64,000 nt of DNA from Hesseltinella vesiculosa (Eukaryota > Mucoromycota > Mucoromycetes > Mucorales > Cunninghamellaceae), in the NCBI GenBank assembly GCA_002104935.1, contig MCGT01000036.1, forward strand, positions 186,001-250,000. Direction: 5' to 3'. Below are positions 1 to 13,233 of this stretch, piece after piece. A program made the translations under genes and the position numbers. Numbering within the stretch: the first letter of the stretch is position 1; the number at the start of each line of letters is the position of its first letter. The notes below the pieces were generated by a model that saw only the letters and a list, made by a program, of their open reading frames with translations, searched no databases and was not told the origin of the DNA.

Positions 1-343
1 GAATGTTTGTGACGTTCCACTCTGGCAAAATGCAACTCCGCCACCAATCATGACTTTTTACCAGTGTCGGCTACCAGTTTCACTAACAAAATAAAATCTT
101 GTCTCCGTTGCTACAATGGACCAGCTGACTGTTGCTGTATTTTTTTGGAAGACACTCATGTTCAAGTTATTGTGAGTTTAGGAGTGTAATTGCATCTGAC
201 TTTCTGGCTGGCTGCACTGTTTTTTATTTTTGTTTTTGCCATCATGTTCTCTTCCAATGGAAGGCGAGCGGGCTCGAAAAAAGCCCAGCCAGTTTTTTTC
301 ACTTTTTTTTTTTTTTCTTCCAATCTTTTTCAATCATCCAATT

Positions 344-2630
<2,287 letters not shown>

Positions 2631-3067
2631 CCCTCGTTGCCCGGCTCTATCACCACTCTTTTATGGTTTACCTTTTTTTTTTTTTTTTTTTTTTTACGCA
2701 TATAGAGATTCAAGCAAGGAAACACCTCTTTGGAAAAAAAAATAATGGTTGGGATTTGGGGGTGAACTCTTTGGCAAGTATGAAAAAACATTGGGTTATG
2801 GGAGAAAAAGTTGTCGCGTGTTCCTCGGAACGCTCTTCTTTTTTTTCGCTCCATTGTCTTTCTCACCTAAACCTTGCTGGAAGAGGGTTATTTTTTTCTC
2901 AAGACGATTCCTTTGCATTGTAGAATACTCTCTGATCATTGTTGTAAATAAACCTAATTCCAAGTGTTATACAGTATGATACAATCTTGCAGACCCAATT
3001 TTTTTTTTTTTTCGCTGTTCATGAAATTCATGGGCTAATTTTTGCTTTTCTTTTTTATTTTCTTGTC

Positions 3068-3415
3068 ATGGCTGACGGACCTTCACCCCCTGGAGCAGCA
3101 GGCAGCTACCCATCATCCTCAAGCACAAATTGGCGACCTCAGCGACCACCATTCCGAGGTGGGAGAGGCCGAGGCCGTGCTCGAGGATCCAAGGTAAGAT
3201 CGTTAAAAACAAATCTCTTGACACTGACAACATTTTTCAATGGCTAGCAGTCCTGGCATAACCCAAGACACCCACGACCTCCAAGACATCCAATGCAATC
3301 CTCCACTGTCGATAATAGTGCTCCTGATTACTCACCAGACGTTTTACAGCAAAGATACCAAGTCTTTTATTCGCCCGACATTTCCAAGGATCCATGGCAG
3401 CCCCTTGAATCGTAA
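3068..3415 (+). CDS. small GR-rich protein with C-terminal DPW motif (MPLKIP/TTDN1-like?)
   Basis: Two exons (3068-3193, 3248-3415) join in frame to give 97 residues. The N-terminal half is Gly/Pro/Ser-rich with an RGG-like stretch (FRGGRGRGRARG), and the middle is basic and proline-rich (NPRHPRPPRHP). The C-terminus ends in a compact conserved-looking motif, YSPDISKDPWQPLE. This architecture recalls metazoan M-phase-specific PLK1-interacting protein (TTDN1), which also has a Gly/Pro/Arg-rich N-terminus and a C-terminal FKPSMLEDPW motif. The homology is my inference from layout and a few residues. The gene itself is supported by a clean GTAAGA donor, a CTAG acceptor and a stop 148 nt before the convergent NAA38 gene. 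The acceptor could shift by 3 nt (one Gln). Confidence 0.6.
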
Positions 3416-3563
3416 ACAAAAGAAATCTGCCATTACCAACCACCGGCAACTTGTTCCAATGTCATTGATTTAATAAATACACCTGTTTATTATTACATTT
3501 TACTTTGCTAGCAAAAAAACTTATGTACATGGCGTCGAGAGAGTCGATGCAGGTTTTTTTTTT

Positions 3564-3860
3564 TTAAATGATATCAAGATCTTCCACTTCCACTTTGACC
3601 AAATGCTTGCCTGGTATCATGATCAAGCCTACAAGTCGTTTTTCATCTGTAGAGAAAGAGGTCATTACAGGATAGAATGCATCATCCATCTCTTTACCTT
3701 GGCGATATTCTTCGGCTTGGGCAAGGATGATGTTTTTTTGTTTGTCGACGCACACAAAGGTGCCATGAAATATACGGCCATCAGTGATTTCAATACGAGA
3801 TTTAAAGTTGAGGTATGATCTCAGTGTGTTGACCCTGTTCGCATCCTCTGTGATCCCCAT
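3564..3860 (-). CDS. NAA38: NatC auxiliary Lsm subunit (N-alpha-acetyltransferase 38)
   Basis: Lsm-fold small subunit of the NatC N-terminal acetyltransferase (NAA38/LSMD1/Mak31). The protein reads LRSYLNFKSRIEITDGR, GTFVCVDKQKNIILAQAEEY and RLVGLIMIPGKHLVKVEVED, a complete Sm1-Sm2 pair. A 51-nt intron lies at 3647-3697 (GTAAAG...CTACAG). It is a multiple of three with no stop, so unspliced translation would insert 17 extra residues between the two Sm motifs; removing it restores normal Lsm spacing. I chose the ATG at 3860 (MGITEDANRVNTLRSYL), giving 81 residues, typical for the family. The frame stays open to another ATG at 3992 and beyond, but that stretch looks unlike protein and ends in a TTG. 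The gene is convergent with the upstream GR-rich gene. Confidence 0.85.
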   Translation of the reverse strand: MGITEDANRVNTLRSYLNFKSRIEITDGRIFHGTFVCVDKQKNIILAQAEEYRQGKEMDDAFYPVMTSFSTDEKRLVGLIMIPGKHLVKVEVEDLDII

Positions 3861-4907
3861 CGAGTCGAATGAACGAAAAAAGTGAGAGCTGGCTGTTTTT
3901 GTGACAACAGCGAGATAGAGAGGAATGGAATTTTGAAACGCCGACGATCTTTCTGGATCTTCATTTGGACCTTCCCCAACACCATGCTTCATCCACCTGG
4001 TCTCCCCGTCTACTGGGCCAAGATCTGTCAAATACTAGTTTCTTGAGCCAACAAGCCAAATATCGAATTAAAATAAGAAAAAAAAAATGCCGAGGACTTG
4101 TCAGAAAAAGTCTTGTTTCCGGCGACTCCGCGCAAGAGGTTTCCCTTTTGCCTCAATACATTTCGTCAGCATCATAACCAAGAATCTTTTTTTCTTTTTG
4201 GATTTGCTGGTGCATCCAGCTCTTTTTTTTTTTTTCTCCGAGGGTTGTCATTGATGCAGCCCTTTTGACAAAGTCGCTTGAAAGGAAGAGCATAGTCGGA
4301 AATAATGAAAAAAAGGGTGGTAAATAGCACTGGCACAGTGGCAGAAACACTTCGCACAAGATGATAATGTATCTCGTTTCGAATTGCGCAGCAGATTGGC
4401 CTACTAGATGTGTCGTTGGCTTGCTGGCTTGCTGACGTTGGCCAGTCGCCGTGGCCCATCCTAACTGAGAATGGCGCCTTGAGCTCATGTCCTTGAGATC
4501 TTTACGTTTGCAAAATAAAAAAGAGAGAACGAAACAGCAGGTTCATGGAGATCAGGTTTCTCTTCATGAGGAAGCGGGCCTTTTTAACCGTTTTCTCAGC
4601 GGAGTGATATGTACCATGCATTGGCAAAAAAACGGGTCAAGTCACTCTTTTTCTTTTTTACATTCCAATCTGGCCACTGTCGTATAATTTTCCTTGGCTT
4701 GAAATCCACATCCCTTTTAGATGCAACGTTCAAAAAAAAAAAAAAAAAGGGGGGGGAGTCAAAAAGCTCATTCGTCCCCCTTTTTTTTCCATGCCGCTAA
4801 ACCCTGTCATATCTCCTTTTTTCTTCCCTCAACAAAAAAAACACCTTTTTGTCCTCTGCTCCTTTCTTTTTCTTCTATTTACTACTTTTTTAACTTAGCA
4901 GAAAGCG

Positions 4908-6573
4908 ATGTCGTCGAGTTCACTCGTTGCTGACCCTGTTGCCGTGAGTGAAGGACATTTCAATGGGAGAATAAAATTGACGTGCGTCTGCTTTATTTAG
5001 ACTGGCTTGGAAGGATATGTTGGTTTTGATACCATCACGCAACAAATCGAAAAAAAATTGCTTAAACGGGGCTTCCATTTTAACGTGATGGTGGTAGGCA
5101 AGTAGCAAAAGAGTCGTTTTATTTAATACTCTCCTGTTGACGTGTTTGCGATTTTTACAGGACAATCTGGGTTGGGTAAATCAACATTGGTCAACACCAT
5201 CTTTGCGTCGCACTTGATCGAAAGCAAAGCTCGTTTGAATGCTGACGAACCTCCCAGACAAACCACGGAGATCGAAACAGTGTCACATCGTAAGTCATAA
5301 AAAAAACACACTAAGGACTGATATCAGTGTGATTTGGTTTGTTTAGTGGTGGAGGAAAACGGTGTTCGCCTTCGTTTGAACATTGTTGACACACCTGGTT
5401 ATGGAGACCAAGTCAACAATGAAAACTGGTAGGCCATTTTTTTTTCTCCTTTCTCTTTCTCCGCTTCTATGCGCATCCCCCCTTTTTTTTCAGTGTGAAG
5501 TTGCAGCTTTTAACTTTCTTCTTTTTGCAAGCTGGGAACCTATCATCAAGTATATCAAAGATCAACATTCCGCCTACCTTCGAAAGGAATTGACTGCCAC
5601 CAGAGATCGATACATCCAAGACAGCCGTATTCACTGCTGCTTGTTCTTCATTCAACCTACCGGCCATGCGTAAGCATTTCAATCGCCGCCTTTTTTTTCT
5701 TTCGCGCTGACTTTTTTTTTTTTTCATTTTTGTTGCAACAGCTTGAAACCCATCGATATTGTGGTGTTGAAGAAATTGTCTGAGGTGGTGAACGTTGTGC
5801 CAGTCATTGCCAAATCCGATTCCTTGACTATTGAAGAACGTGCTGCCTTCAAACAACGTGTAGGTTTTAACAGAGTGGGACATCCTCCGCCAGTGGACCC
5901 CCTGACTTTTTTCCCCTTTGCAGATCAAGGCCGAGTTGATTTTCCATAACATCAAGTTATACCCTTATGAAAGTGATGAAGATGATGAACAAGAACAAGC
6001 TTTGAACGAAAGCATTCGTGTAAGTAAATGAAAAGCAGCCCAAAGGCGCAGTGTGCATGTCAAAAGATCCCCATGTTCATTTTGTGCCCATGTTCCTATG
6101 CCAATAGGAACTTTTGCCTTTTGCCATTGTTGGTTCTGAACGCAATGTCGTGATCGATGGAAAAGCTGTGCGCGGCCGCAAGAACCGATATGGTATCATC
6201 AATGGTAAGCAAAAATCAAACGCGGGCCAGTCTTGTATGAGTTGACTTGACCTCGCTGCCTTTTATTCCAATAGTGGAAAACGAAGAGCACTGTGAATTC
6301 ATCTACTTGCGCAACTTTTTGACTCGCACTCACTTGCAAGATCTGATTGAAACCACCGCTCAAATCCATTACGAAGCTTTCCGATCTAAGCAATTGCTGG
6401 CCATTAAAGAATCCACCTCTGTAAACAGCCACCCTGCCTCCGGCGCCACCTCTCAAAGCACGCTGCCTCAGAGCCCCAACCAAATGACCTCTCCCAACAG
6501 CATGCTGAGCCCCGGCAGTAGCCATGGCATGAGCAGCTCGGCTATGGGCAGCCCAGCCCAATCCAACCAGTAA
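4908..6573 (+). CDS. septin, probably Cdc10-like
   Basis: GTP-binding septin, a filament-forming protein of septa and cell cortex. Nine exons (4908-4943, 5001-5097, 5161-5289, 5347-5428, 5532-5669, 5742-5859, 5924-6019, 6108-6204, 6275-6573) give 363 residues. G1 GQSGLGKS, G3 DTPGYGD and G4 AKSD are all present, as are the septin-unique WEPI and the basic GRKNRYG region. After the GTPase core the protein ends in a Ser/Gln/Pro tail with no coiled coil, as in the Cdc10 group; the subgroup call is inference. Intron 2 must use a GC donor (GCAAGT at 5098) to give VMVVGQSGLGKS; no GT choice keeps the frame. An optional extra intron (donor GTAAGC at 6569, acceptor at 6626) would replace the last residue by HSSVPAFG and end at 6651. 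Confidence 0.93.
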
Positions 6574-6835
6574 GCTCCCTCTTACCTTGTCACATAAGTC
6601 CATGGTTAACCTCCTCCATTTCTTAGCAGCTCCGTACCTGCCTTTGGTTAATCTTCCTCAATCACTTTTTCACCCCTCTTCTCTTACTTTTTTTATATGA
6701 CCTAATGAATCACTACTTTCTTGCCATTGAATGAATTATTTTATGAAACGAAAACAGAAAAAAATAAACGTGAAAATGTGATCATACTGAAAAAAAAAAC
6801 CAGCTACCTACACTTCTTTGCCGTTTCATCTGCCA

Positions 6836-7925
6836 GACTCGCACTTCCTGGCGCTTGTCCATGTGGTGGGGTGACGAATCATCGCGAGAAGGAGCGATCA
6901 GTTGGGCCTGTGGAGGCATGTGGTCTTCGCCGTTGACATACCGGTAGTACTTGAATTGGTGTAGGTTGGTTTCGCGTTCTTCAACAAGGATATCCTCATA
7001 GTGAAGCGTCCTTGCGATGAGCATCGCCTTGACGCTGGTAGTGGCCATGGTCGCCCTTGCCAAGATGGAGAATTTGGTGCAAATGTCTGCAGGTCGTATT
7101 GCTGCCATCGGGCATTGCGTATTGGGCGTGTTGAAGATTGGAGCCGATCGAGCCCCCCTGAGTATCTCACATGCCCCTGTTACCTTGTTCGCTCTGGGCC
7201 ATGTTCCACTCGACCAACACGGCACCCTTTTGATTATTCATACTGTCACTGAACTCAACCTTACCCGAGTCATCAGGATTGCCAACTTGGATCATGGGCG
7301 CGGGCTTGGTTTCGTCTTGGATGGCTTCGCCAGTCAAACGGGACCCGGCAGACAAACGCACGGTGTTGCTGATGATGGACGTGCCAGCAGGGAAGTAGAC
7401 GATCTTGCAGCCAACGCTCTGGTTCAAGGCTTTCTGGATAGCTTGCGTATCATGGGTTTGGCCATCTCTCTTGGCACCAAAGCCTGAGATTAGAGAGAGA
7501 AAAAGAAAAGTGAATCCCATGAAATAGCAAAAACAAAAAACATGATAGAGCTTACTGGTGACAGGAGCAGACGATTTCGCAACGAGAGTCTCTTACTGCT
7601 AGTAACGTAGGAGCCATTGCTTCCGAGCAGCAATTGGGGATTGGTTGGTTTGGTGACATGTCACGCTGCTGTACCGGGGTTTGCCGGAAGTATCGGTGCA
7701 ATACGATCCAATCCCACATTGTCAGACACTGTTTGCTGGTCAAATCACCGTGCCTTGCTTGTCTGTGACCAGAGCTGCGACGCCATTGGCCATGGTTTTC
7801 ATGTTTATGATAGTCGAGTCCATCGGAATGACGCTGCCAATCTTAGAAGACGAGTCAACACCAGTCGACGACATGCCGATACCAACCTGACAGTTGTTGA
7901 CATTAATATCCTTGAAAAAAGATAA
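6836..7925 (-). pseudogene. truncated, frameshifted GH55 exo-beta-1,3-glucanase fragment
   Basis: Remnant of a glycoside hydrolase family 55 (double pectate-lyase-like beta-helix) beta-1,3-glucanase. On the minus strand, order and motifs follow the family: FKDINVNNCQVGIGMSS then IGSVIPMDSTIIN (7740-7920), a linker with KPTNPQLLLGSNGSYVTSS (about 7600-7660), then the second helix start GFGAKRDGQTHDTQAIQKAL, IVYFPAGTSIISNTVRLSAG and GAVLVEWNMAQSEQGN (7167-7490). It is broken: an in-frame stop lies before HVTKPTNP, a frame change follows SYVTSS, and another frame change follows the NRGM region. The signal peptide and first half are missing beyond 7940, where a poly(A/T) run begins, and the C-terminal third is missing below 6836. 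A plausible old intron (7500-7555) is still recognisable. It is decayed rather than a spliced functional gene. Confidence 0.75.
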
Positions 7926-8109
7926 AGAAGGTGAGTTTTTTTTTTTTTTTTTTTTTGTGTTTGTAGCCCAGCGCAGCTGCTTGCGCTGACCCAACTGACA
8001 AAGATGGCAGCCATGTTTGATCACTTGATATCCCGAAAAAATGAAGACGTCAGTGTTTGTTTATTTTAGTGCCATGCACGATTTCAATCACGTGGATGCA
8101 CAATAATGC

Positions 8110-8475
8110 TTATCCACCAAAAAGGCCTTGGAACCAGTTAGCAACTGCGGCTCCAATTGCTCCAATTGCAAGTTCGAATGGGCTTAAACCAGCAGTAGCA
8201 CCTGCACTTTGCAAGACAGCACAAAGACCACCGGCTTGCGTTGCGCCTCCTGACAATGACATAATCCAAGCAGCCACGCTTCCACTAACGATTCCAGCTG
8301 AAGTAAACCCAAGGATAACAGGGCCAGCAAATATAGTGGTTAAAGTAAGAGCCGCCAAAATTCCTCCACCGACAGCATATTTGACCACAGTGTTCACGTT
8401 GTCATTGGCATTATTGCTTGAGTTGACGTTGTCAACCATACATGGGTCAGATTGGAACTCTTCAGTTTCTGCCAT
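8110..8475 (-). CDS. ISG12/IFI6-type small membrane protein
   Basis: Intronless 121-residue protein starting at an ATG (MAETEEFQSDP). About 40 polar, Asn-rich residues precede an almost wholly hydrophobic, Gly/Ala-rich remainder: VVKYAVGGGILAALTLTTIF, PVILGFTSAGIVSGSVAAWI, then GGLCAVLQSAGATAGLSPFE and a final Trp-Phe segment. The core GFTSAGIVxGSxAAxxM plus LQSxGAxGLS is the signature of the interferon-alpha-inducible 6-16 / ISG12 (IFI27) family. Members of that family are small membrane proteins of mitochondria or nuclear envelope in animals and occur sporadically in fungi. Three helical hydrophobic segments can be drawn. The fungal function is unknown. It stands alone between the GH55 remnant and gene-poor DNA. 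Confidence 0.82.
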   Translation of the reverse strand: MAETEEFQSDPCMVDNVNSSNNANDNVNTVVKYAVGGGILAALTLTTIFAGPVILGFTSAGIVSGSVAAWIMSLSGGATQAGGLCAVLQSAGATAGLSPFELAIGAIGAAVANWFQGLFGG

Positions 8476-8479
8476 GTTT

Positions 8480-11060
8480 TTTAATATTCAGAAAAAAAGA
8501 AGGCGAAAAATTTGTTTTCTCTTTTTAAGAAGTGAAAAATATCGATGCTAATTTTGCGTTGCTGTGAACAAGTGTGGGAGTACACAGGATGACCACTGCA
8601 AAAATATGGCACAAAAGGCTGCAAAAAAAAAAAAGGGACCCATTTGCTACCCATCATACCGTAAGTAACTAGTCTATTACCAGACGCCCTTTGAGCCATG
8701 AGTATATCTGGTGGATAAACAATCAGATGAACCGCTCAATCATTTTAACTGCGCAAGAAAGCATAATCAAGTGCATGAGAAATCAACCCTAGCGTGGTGT
8801 TCCCTCCGCTGTCTTGGACAGCTGTCCTTAGTCCATTCTCACTCTTTTGGAGAAGTGTGCAAAATTAAGGGTGAATCGAGTAAGTGTAATTTTATAATGT
8901 GATGTTTGGTCATCGTCTAGGGGTCGGTCGGTCCCCTGGAGAAAACGGCCGATTTTACATTTTTTTTTAGCGAGGGAATCGGAGGTGCCAAAACGAAACG
9001 GATCAAAAGTTGGCTGGGCGACTTTGACCAATTCACCTGATTTTTTCAACACCATGATCATTCATACATGTTCCCATCCAGTCAAAATTCCACATCGGCC
9101 CAATCACTCGAAAGTGCTGTGCACCAATTACTTTTTTATTTCCAAAATGATGAAAAAAAAAAAATTCGGGTGGCCGTTCAACCTCCGCACAGCTCCTTCC
9201 GTCTGGACAGTACACTCACGGCAGCTGATAATCGCGTTGCAGCCACAATTCTAATATATATCTCAAACGTCCAGAGTCCAGATTAAACATTTTTCCAAAA
9301 TAACCTTCAGATCCAAAATGGAACCTCTACCAAAGTAATCCATTATCATATCTTTTCCAATATGCTCCAAAAACCCGATGCCCTGATTGGTGAAGAAACG
9401 ACAATGTCACAAACACGTTGATCAACGTCTGGCTTAACGAAGTTGCTCCAATTCGGTCTAGAGAGTACGTAGTCGCTTCGCTGATTGCCAAATGATTTCG
9501 CGCTTGCACTCGGTTTTGCTCTCTGTCGCGCTTGAAAAAAATTTAGCGTCGCCACTGAACAAAAAAGGCAAGTCGCCACAAGCTCCTCTTTTCTTTACAT
9601 TTTTTCTTCAAGCTCATCATCTTTGCATTTATTATAAGCAAAGGCATCTGATCGACAATATGTAACTACAACGATCAAGCAGACCTGACAATATGACAAG
9701 TAACCAACTCATCAATCTTTTTTTTTTTTTTGATGGCGTGAGTGTGATTTTTTTCTTCGCTATAGAATGACTTGCCATGTTGGAGAAAATCAGCCTGAAG
9801 GTGGCACATTCAGCATTTCGCACGGTCGTTATGTACTCCGATCTGAATCCTGGTATCTCAAAAAAATTAGCAAGACCTTGCTGCTACGGCTGCCCATTCA
9901 TTCACAGGTGTCCAAATGCATGTGCGCATTAGGTGTCAACTTGTGCTGTGCCAACACTCATCGATGAGAAACAACTGTCGACTGTTTTGGCTGTGGTAAA
10001 GTCTAACAAAGCCATTTTTTCCCTTTGGTAACAAAAAAGATACCCAGCTGCCAGCCTTGGACGGTACAGGCCATTTTGGCGAGCGGGGCGAGCTAGACTA
10101 AGCCCATGTGCTCCGCAGCCGGGACATCGCCTTTTCACCTACAAATCACGATGAAATGCTTAAGCCGCAATGCATCAAATTCTGGATGACAAACACGTCC
10201 TCAAATCTCAGTAAGAGATGCTCAAGAAAAAAAAAATGAGACTTGCCTCGCACTCTCAAGGGCACCGTCCTGATGACATCAAGAAACAGAAACGCATCCA
10301 AGATCTTGACGAGTCTCAGTGGCCACCAGAGGTATACGAGCAATACGAGCAAACCATCCCTGACCCTCCCTCCCCCTCCTGTCTGATTACACAAGTCGTC
10401 TTGCAATCCTTGAAACAGCCCTCCAGCAATTGCAGTCCATCCTAGGCCACCAAAACACCCAGTCCTTCTGTTTCCCTTGGTATTGCTGATTGCGTCAGCG
10501 ACAACGAAGTGACTAGAAATGAACTCCTCTTTGTATCCCTGTCACACACCCTTTTAATCAATCAAAAAAAAAAAAAGGTGCATTGCTGACGCGGAGAAAA
10601 AATGAGATTTTCCTTTGCCGAAATGACAGATGTGTCACGTGTGGGAAAAAAAAACAAATTGCACAACGAAACCACAGGTCTTTCCGTTTCTTGATTTGGT
10701 CATTGTCGGGGGCTCAAACAACAGATGCGCCAGTGACGATGCTGAAAAATGCTACAGGTGAATAATAAAGTTCCATTGCCACGAATGCGTCATTGTATTG
10801 TTCGCGTTAATCATACTTTTAACCCACGCGTGGTCGATCTTGCGCGACTATGATTCATTGTTTTTCCAATTTCCATCCGATTCTTTTTTTTTTTTTTTTT
10901 TTTTTTTGGCTAGCAGCGCATTGATAGCTAAACGATATCACAGACTGCCAGTAAACTTTTTTTTTTAGAGTTGAGCAAAGAATGCCAGCATTCTCCTATA
11001 ATTGTATTAATGGAACGGTCAGACAAACTCTGGAGCTTGTGTAACGAGATAAGGGGCAAA
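8480..11060. other. gene-poor stretch with a degenerate repeat
   Basis: No convincing gene. Short open frames here have no recognisable domain, lack plausible splicing partners and are interrupted by homopolymer runs, for example a ~23-T run at about 10885-10907. It contains one copy of a dispersed repeat (8950-9190) and a proline-containing open stretch at 10260-10440 that I could not assign. The last ~100 bases are the promoter of the amine oxidase gene. Confidence 0.5.
8950..9190. repeat. dispersed degenerate repeat, copy 1
   Basis: The segment shares ordered blocks with 20585-20830 on the same strand: GAGG(G)TGCCAA, AAAACxAAAxxGATCAAAxGTTGGC, a block ending ACTTGATTTTTTC / CACCTGATTTTTTC, and later CAACTTCTTTTTTTTTTCAAAATG against CAATTACTTTTTTATTTCCAAAATG. 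The spacing of the blocks is similar in both copies. No coding capacity is evident, so it looks like an old non-coding mobile-element remnant. Confidence 0.55.
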
Positions 11061-11064
11061 TGCA

Positions 11065-11069
11065 TATAA
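11065..11069 (+). promoter_or_regulatory. TATA box of the amine oxidase gene
   Basis: TATAA inside GCATATAAGC lies 98 bases before the start codon at 11163, with a pyrimidine-rich stretch between. Position and sequence fit a fungal core promoter; inferred only from sequence. Confidence 0.4.
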
Positions 11070-11162
11070 GCTTATTGTTGTAAAGTCTCGGTAATTTGAA
11101 ATTTTCTCTTTCGTCGGCTCCTTTTTTTTTACTCTTTCTCCTTTATTTTTATCTTATTCAGC

Positions 11163-13233
11163 ATGAAAGCTTTTGGAGTCATTGCACTTGGGGCCTTGTC
11201 GGCCACCGCATTGGCCGAAACCATCCATACAAAAGTGGCCATTTTGGGCGGTGGGGTGTCTGGTATCTCGGCCGCATTGAATTTGACTTTGAACGGAGTG
11301 AACGACTTTGTTCTCGTTGAAGCTCGTGATGAGCTTGCTGGTATGATTTTTTTAAAAAAAGAAGAGGAGCTGGAGGCGCTCTTTCGCAGTAAAACCACAC
11401 TCTCAGGGAAATTTACTTACCGCATCGTTATTTTTTTCTCGATCGTCTGCAGGTCGGGCTCAAACCAAGAAGCTCGGCAATACAACCATTGAACTTGGCT
11501 GTAACTGGGTCCAAGGCTTGGGCACCAATCCTATCAATGAGCTTAGTTTGAAGTACGGGTTGAAGACGACAAATACCGACTACGGTGATGTGTCGTACAT
11601 CGACCAAGACGGTAAAAAAGTGAATGCCACAGACAGAAGTGACTTGTAAGCACATGAAGACAAAAAAAAGAGGGGCCATCGACGCCTTGCAAAGGAGTTT
11701 TTTTTTTTTTTTCAGGGACAGCTATGGGACTGAACATTTTCATTTTTAGATTCGACGGCCTGTACGGCAAGATGCAGGACATGGGTCGTACGTTTGAAAA
11801 AAAAAAAAAAAAAAAAAAAAACACTCACTTATCCTGTTTCTTTTTCTAGTCAAACGGCTTGCCGATGGCGAAGTTGACATTTCCGGCCGCACTGGATTGT
11901 CGTTAGCTGGCTGGATGCCCGAGACGCCTATGGATAGCGCCATTGAATACTTTGCCTACGATTGGGAAACTGGTGAAACTCCCGAAGTGTCCTCGATGGA
12001 TTTTTCTGCATTGAACGGTGTTGCCTATAGTAGCGACTTTGGCCCTGATGCTGACCATGACCGCATGGTCATTGATCAACGGTAAACTTAGATTTCTGCT
12101 GTCACTCCGATCGACCTCGCCCATTGACTGGTTCATTTTTTTCGCATAGTGGTTTCAAATACATTTTTCAAAAGGAAGCCCAGCGCGTTTTCAAGAAAAA
12201 CGACAAGCGTTTGAAGCTCAACACCAAAGTCAAATCCATTGCTTATAACAAAAACAGCGTCACCATCACCACTGACAAAGATACCATCATTGCTGATTAC
12301 GCCATCACCACTTTCTCGTGAGTTCCCAGCTACGAATTGATTGAAGCAAGCCGGCTCACTTTTTTTTCAGGCTAGGCGTGCTTCAACATCGTGATGTTAA
12401 ATGGGTGCCTGAAATGCCTGACTGGAAATTGGAAGGTCTCTTTGGTTTCCACATGGCCACGTAAATAACTAAAAAAAAAGAGCTAGACTGGAATTTGCGC
12501 TGATGCCTTTTTTCTAGCTACACAAAGATCTTCCTGGAATTCCCCACTAAATTCTGGGACAATACAGAGTTCACTTTATATGCCAACCCCACCCGCGGCC
12601 TCCACAGCGCGTGGCAAAACATGAATGCCCCTAACTATTTCCCCAACAAGGAAGGCAACTACATCTTCATGGTGACTGTGACTCAAGATTATTCTTATCA
12701 TGTCGAAGCAATGACCGACAGCCAAGTCCAAGATGAACTCATGGGTGTCTTGAAGAAGATGTATGGCGATAAAATCCCTAACCCCACTGGTATCATTGTG
12801 CCTCGATGGCACTCCAACCCCCTCTTCCGAGGTAACCAACCTGGCCGATTTTTTTTTTTTTTTGGCGAGTGAGTATTGATATTTGTATTGTCCCTCCTGG
12901 TAGGTTCCTACAGCAACTGGCCTATTGGTGAACTCGATCAACACCATGAAAACATGATTGCTCCTTTGCACAACCGCGTGTTCTTTGCTGGTGAAGCCAT
13001 GTCTAAAAGATACTTTGTAAGAGATTTTTTTCCTTGCATCGCTCACCATTGGGTCCATTTCTCACTTCATTTCTCCCCTGTAGGGTTTCCTCCAAGGCGC
13101 TTGGACCACTGGTGCAAATGCTGCTTCTGCTGTCAACCAATGTCTCAAGAAGAAATGTCCTACTGCCACTTACTACCCAAAGCTGTATAATGCTAAATCC
13201 AAAGGCGATAAAGTCAAGCGTGACATCGTCTAA
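11163..13233 (+). CDS. secreted flavin amine oxidase (polyamine oxidase-like)
   Basis: FAD-dependent amine oxidase of the polyamine oxidase/monoamine oxidase fold. It oxidises an amine and reduces oxygen to peroxide; the substrate cannot be read from the sequence, but polyamines are likely. Nine exons (11163-11340, 11453-11645, 11750-11787, 11850-12081, 12150-12317, 12371-12460, 12518-12831, 12904-13016, 13084-13233) give 491 residues. A signal peptide (MKAFGVIALGALSATALA) comes first, then the dinucleotide-binding motif VAILGGGVSGISAALNL and the FAD-ribose glutamate in VLVEARDELAGRAQT. The substrate-domain GCNWVQGLG follows, and the C-terminal FAD motif is RVFFAGEAMSKRYFGFLQGA. The signal peptide suggests secretion or wall location. 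The tail is Lys/Cys-rich (KKKCPTATYYPKLY). Exon 3 is only 38 nt and sits between poly(T)/poly(A) introns. Confidence 0.92.

Noticed and set aside
3861..4031. N-terminal extension of NAA38 beginning at 4031
   Set aside because: The apparent start is TTG, the sequence does not look like protein, and the Lsm fold is complete from the ATG at 3860.
4153..4488. Minus-strand frame of 111 codons upstream of the septin (ends KKKKSWMHQQIQKEKK)
   Set aside because: It has an ATG but no recognisable domain, an adjacent frame is equally open, and it spans poly(A) and poly(T) tracts. A small spliced gene here is possible but I cannot support one.
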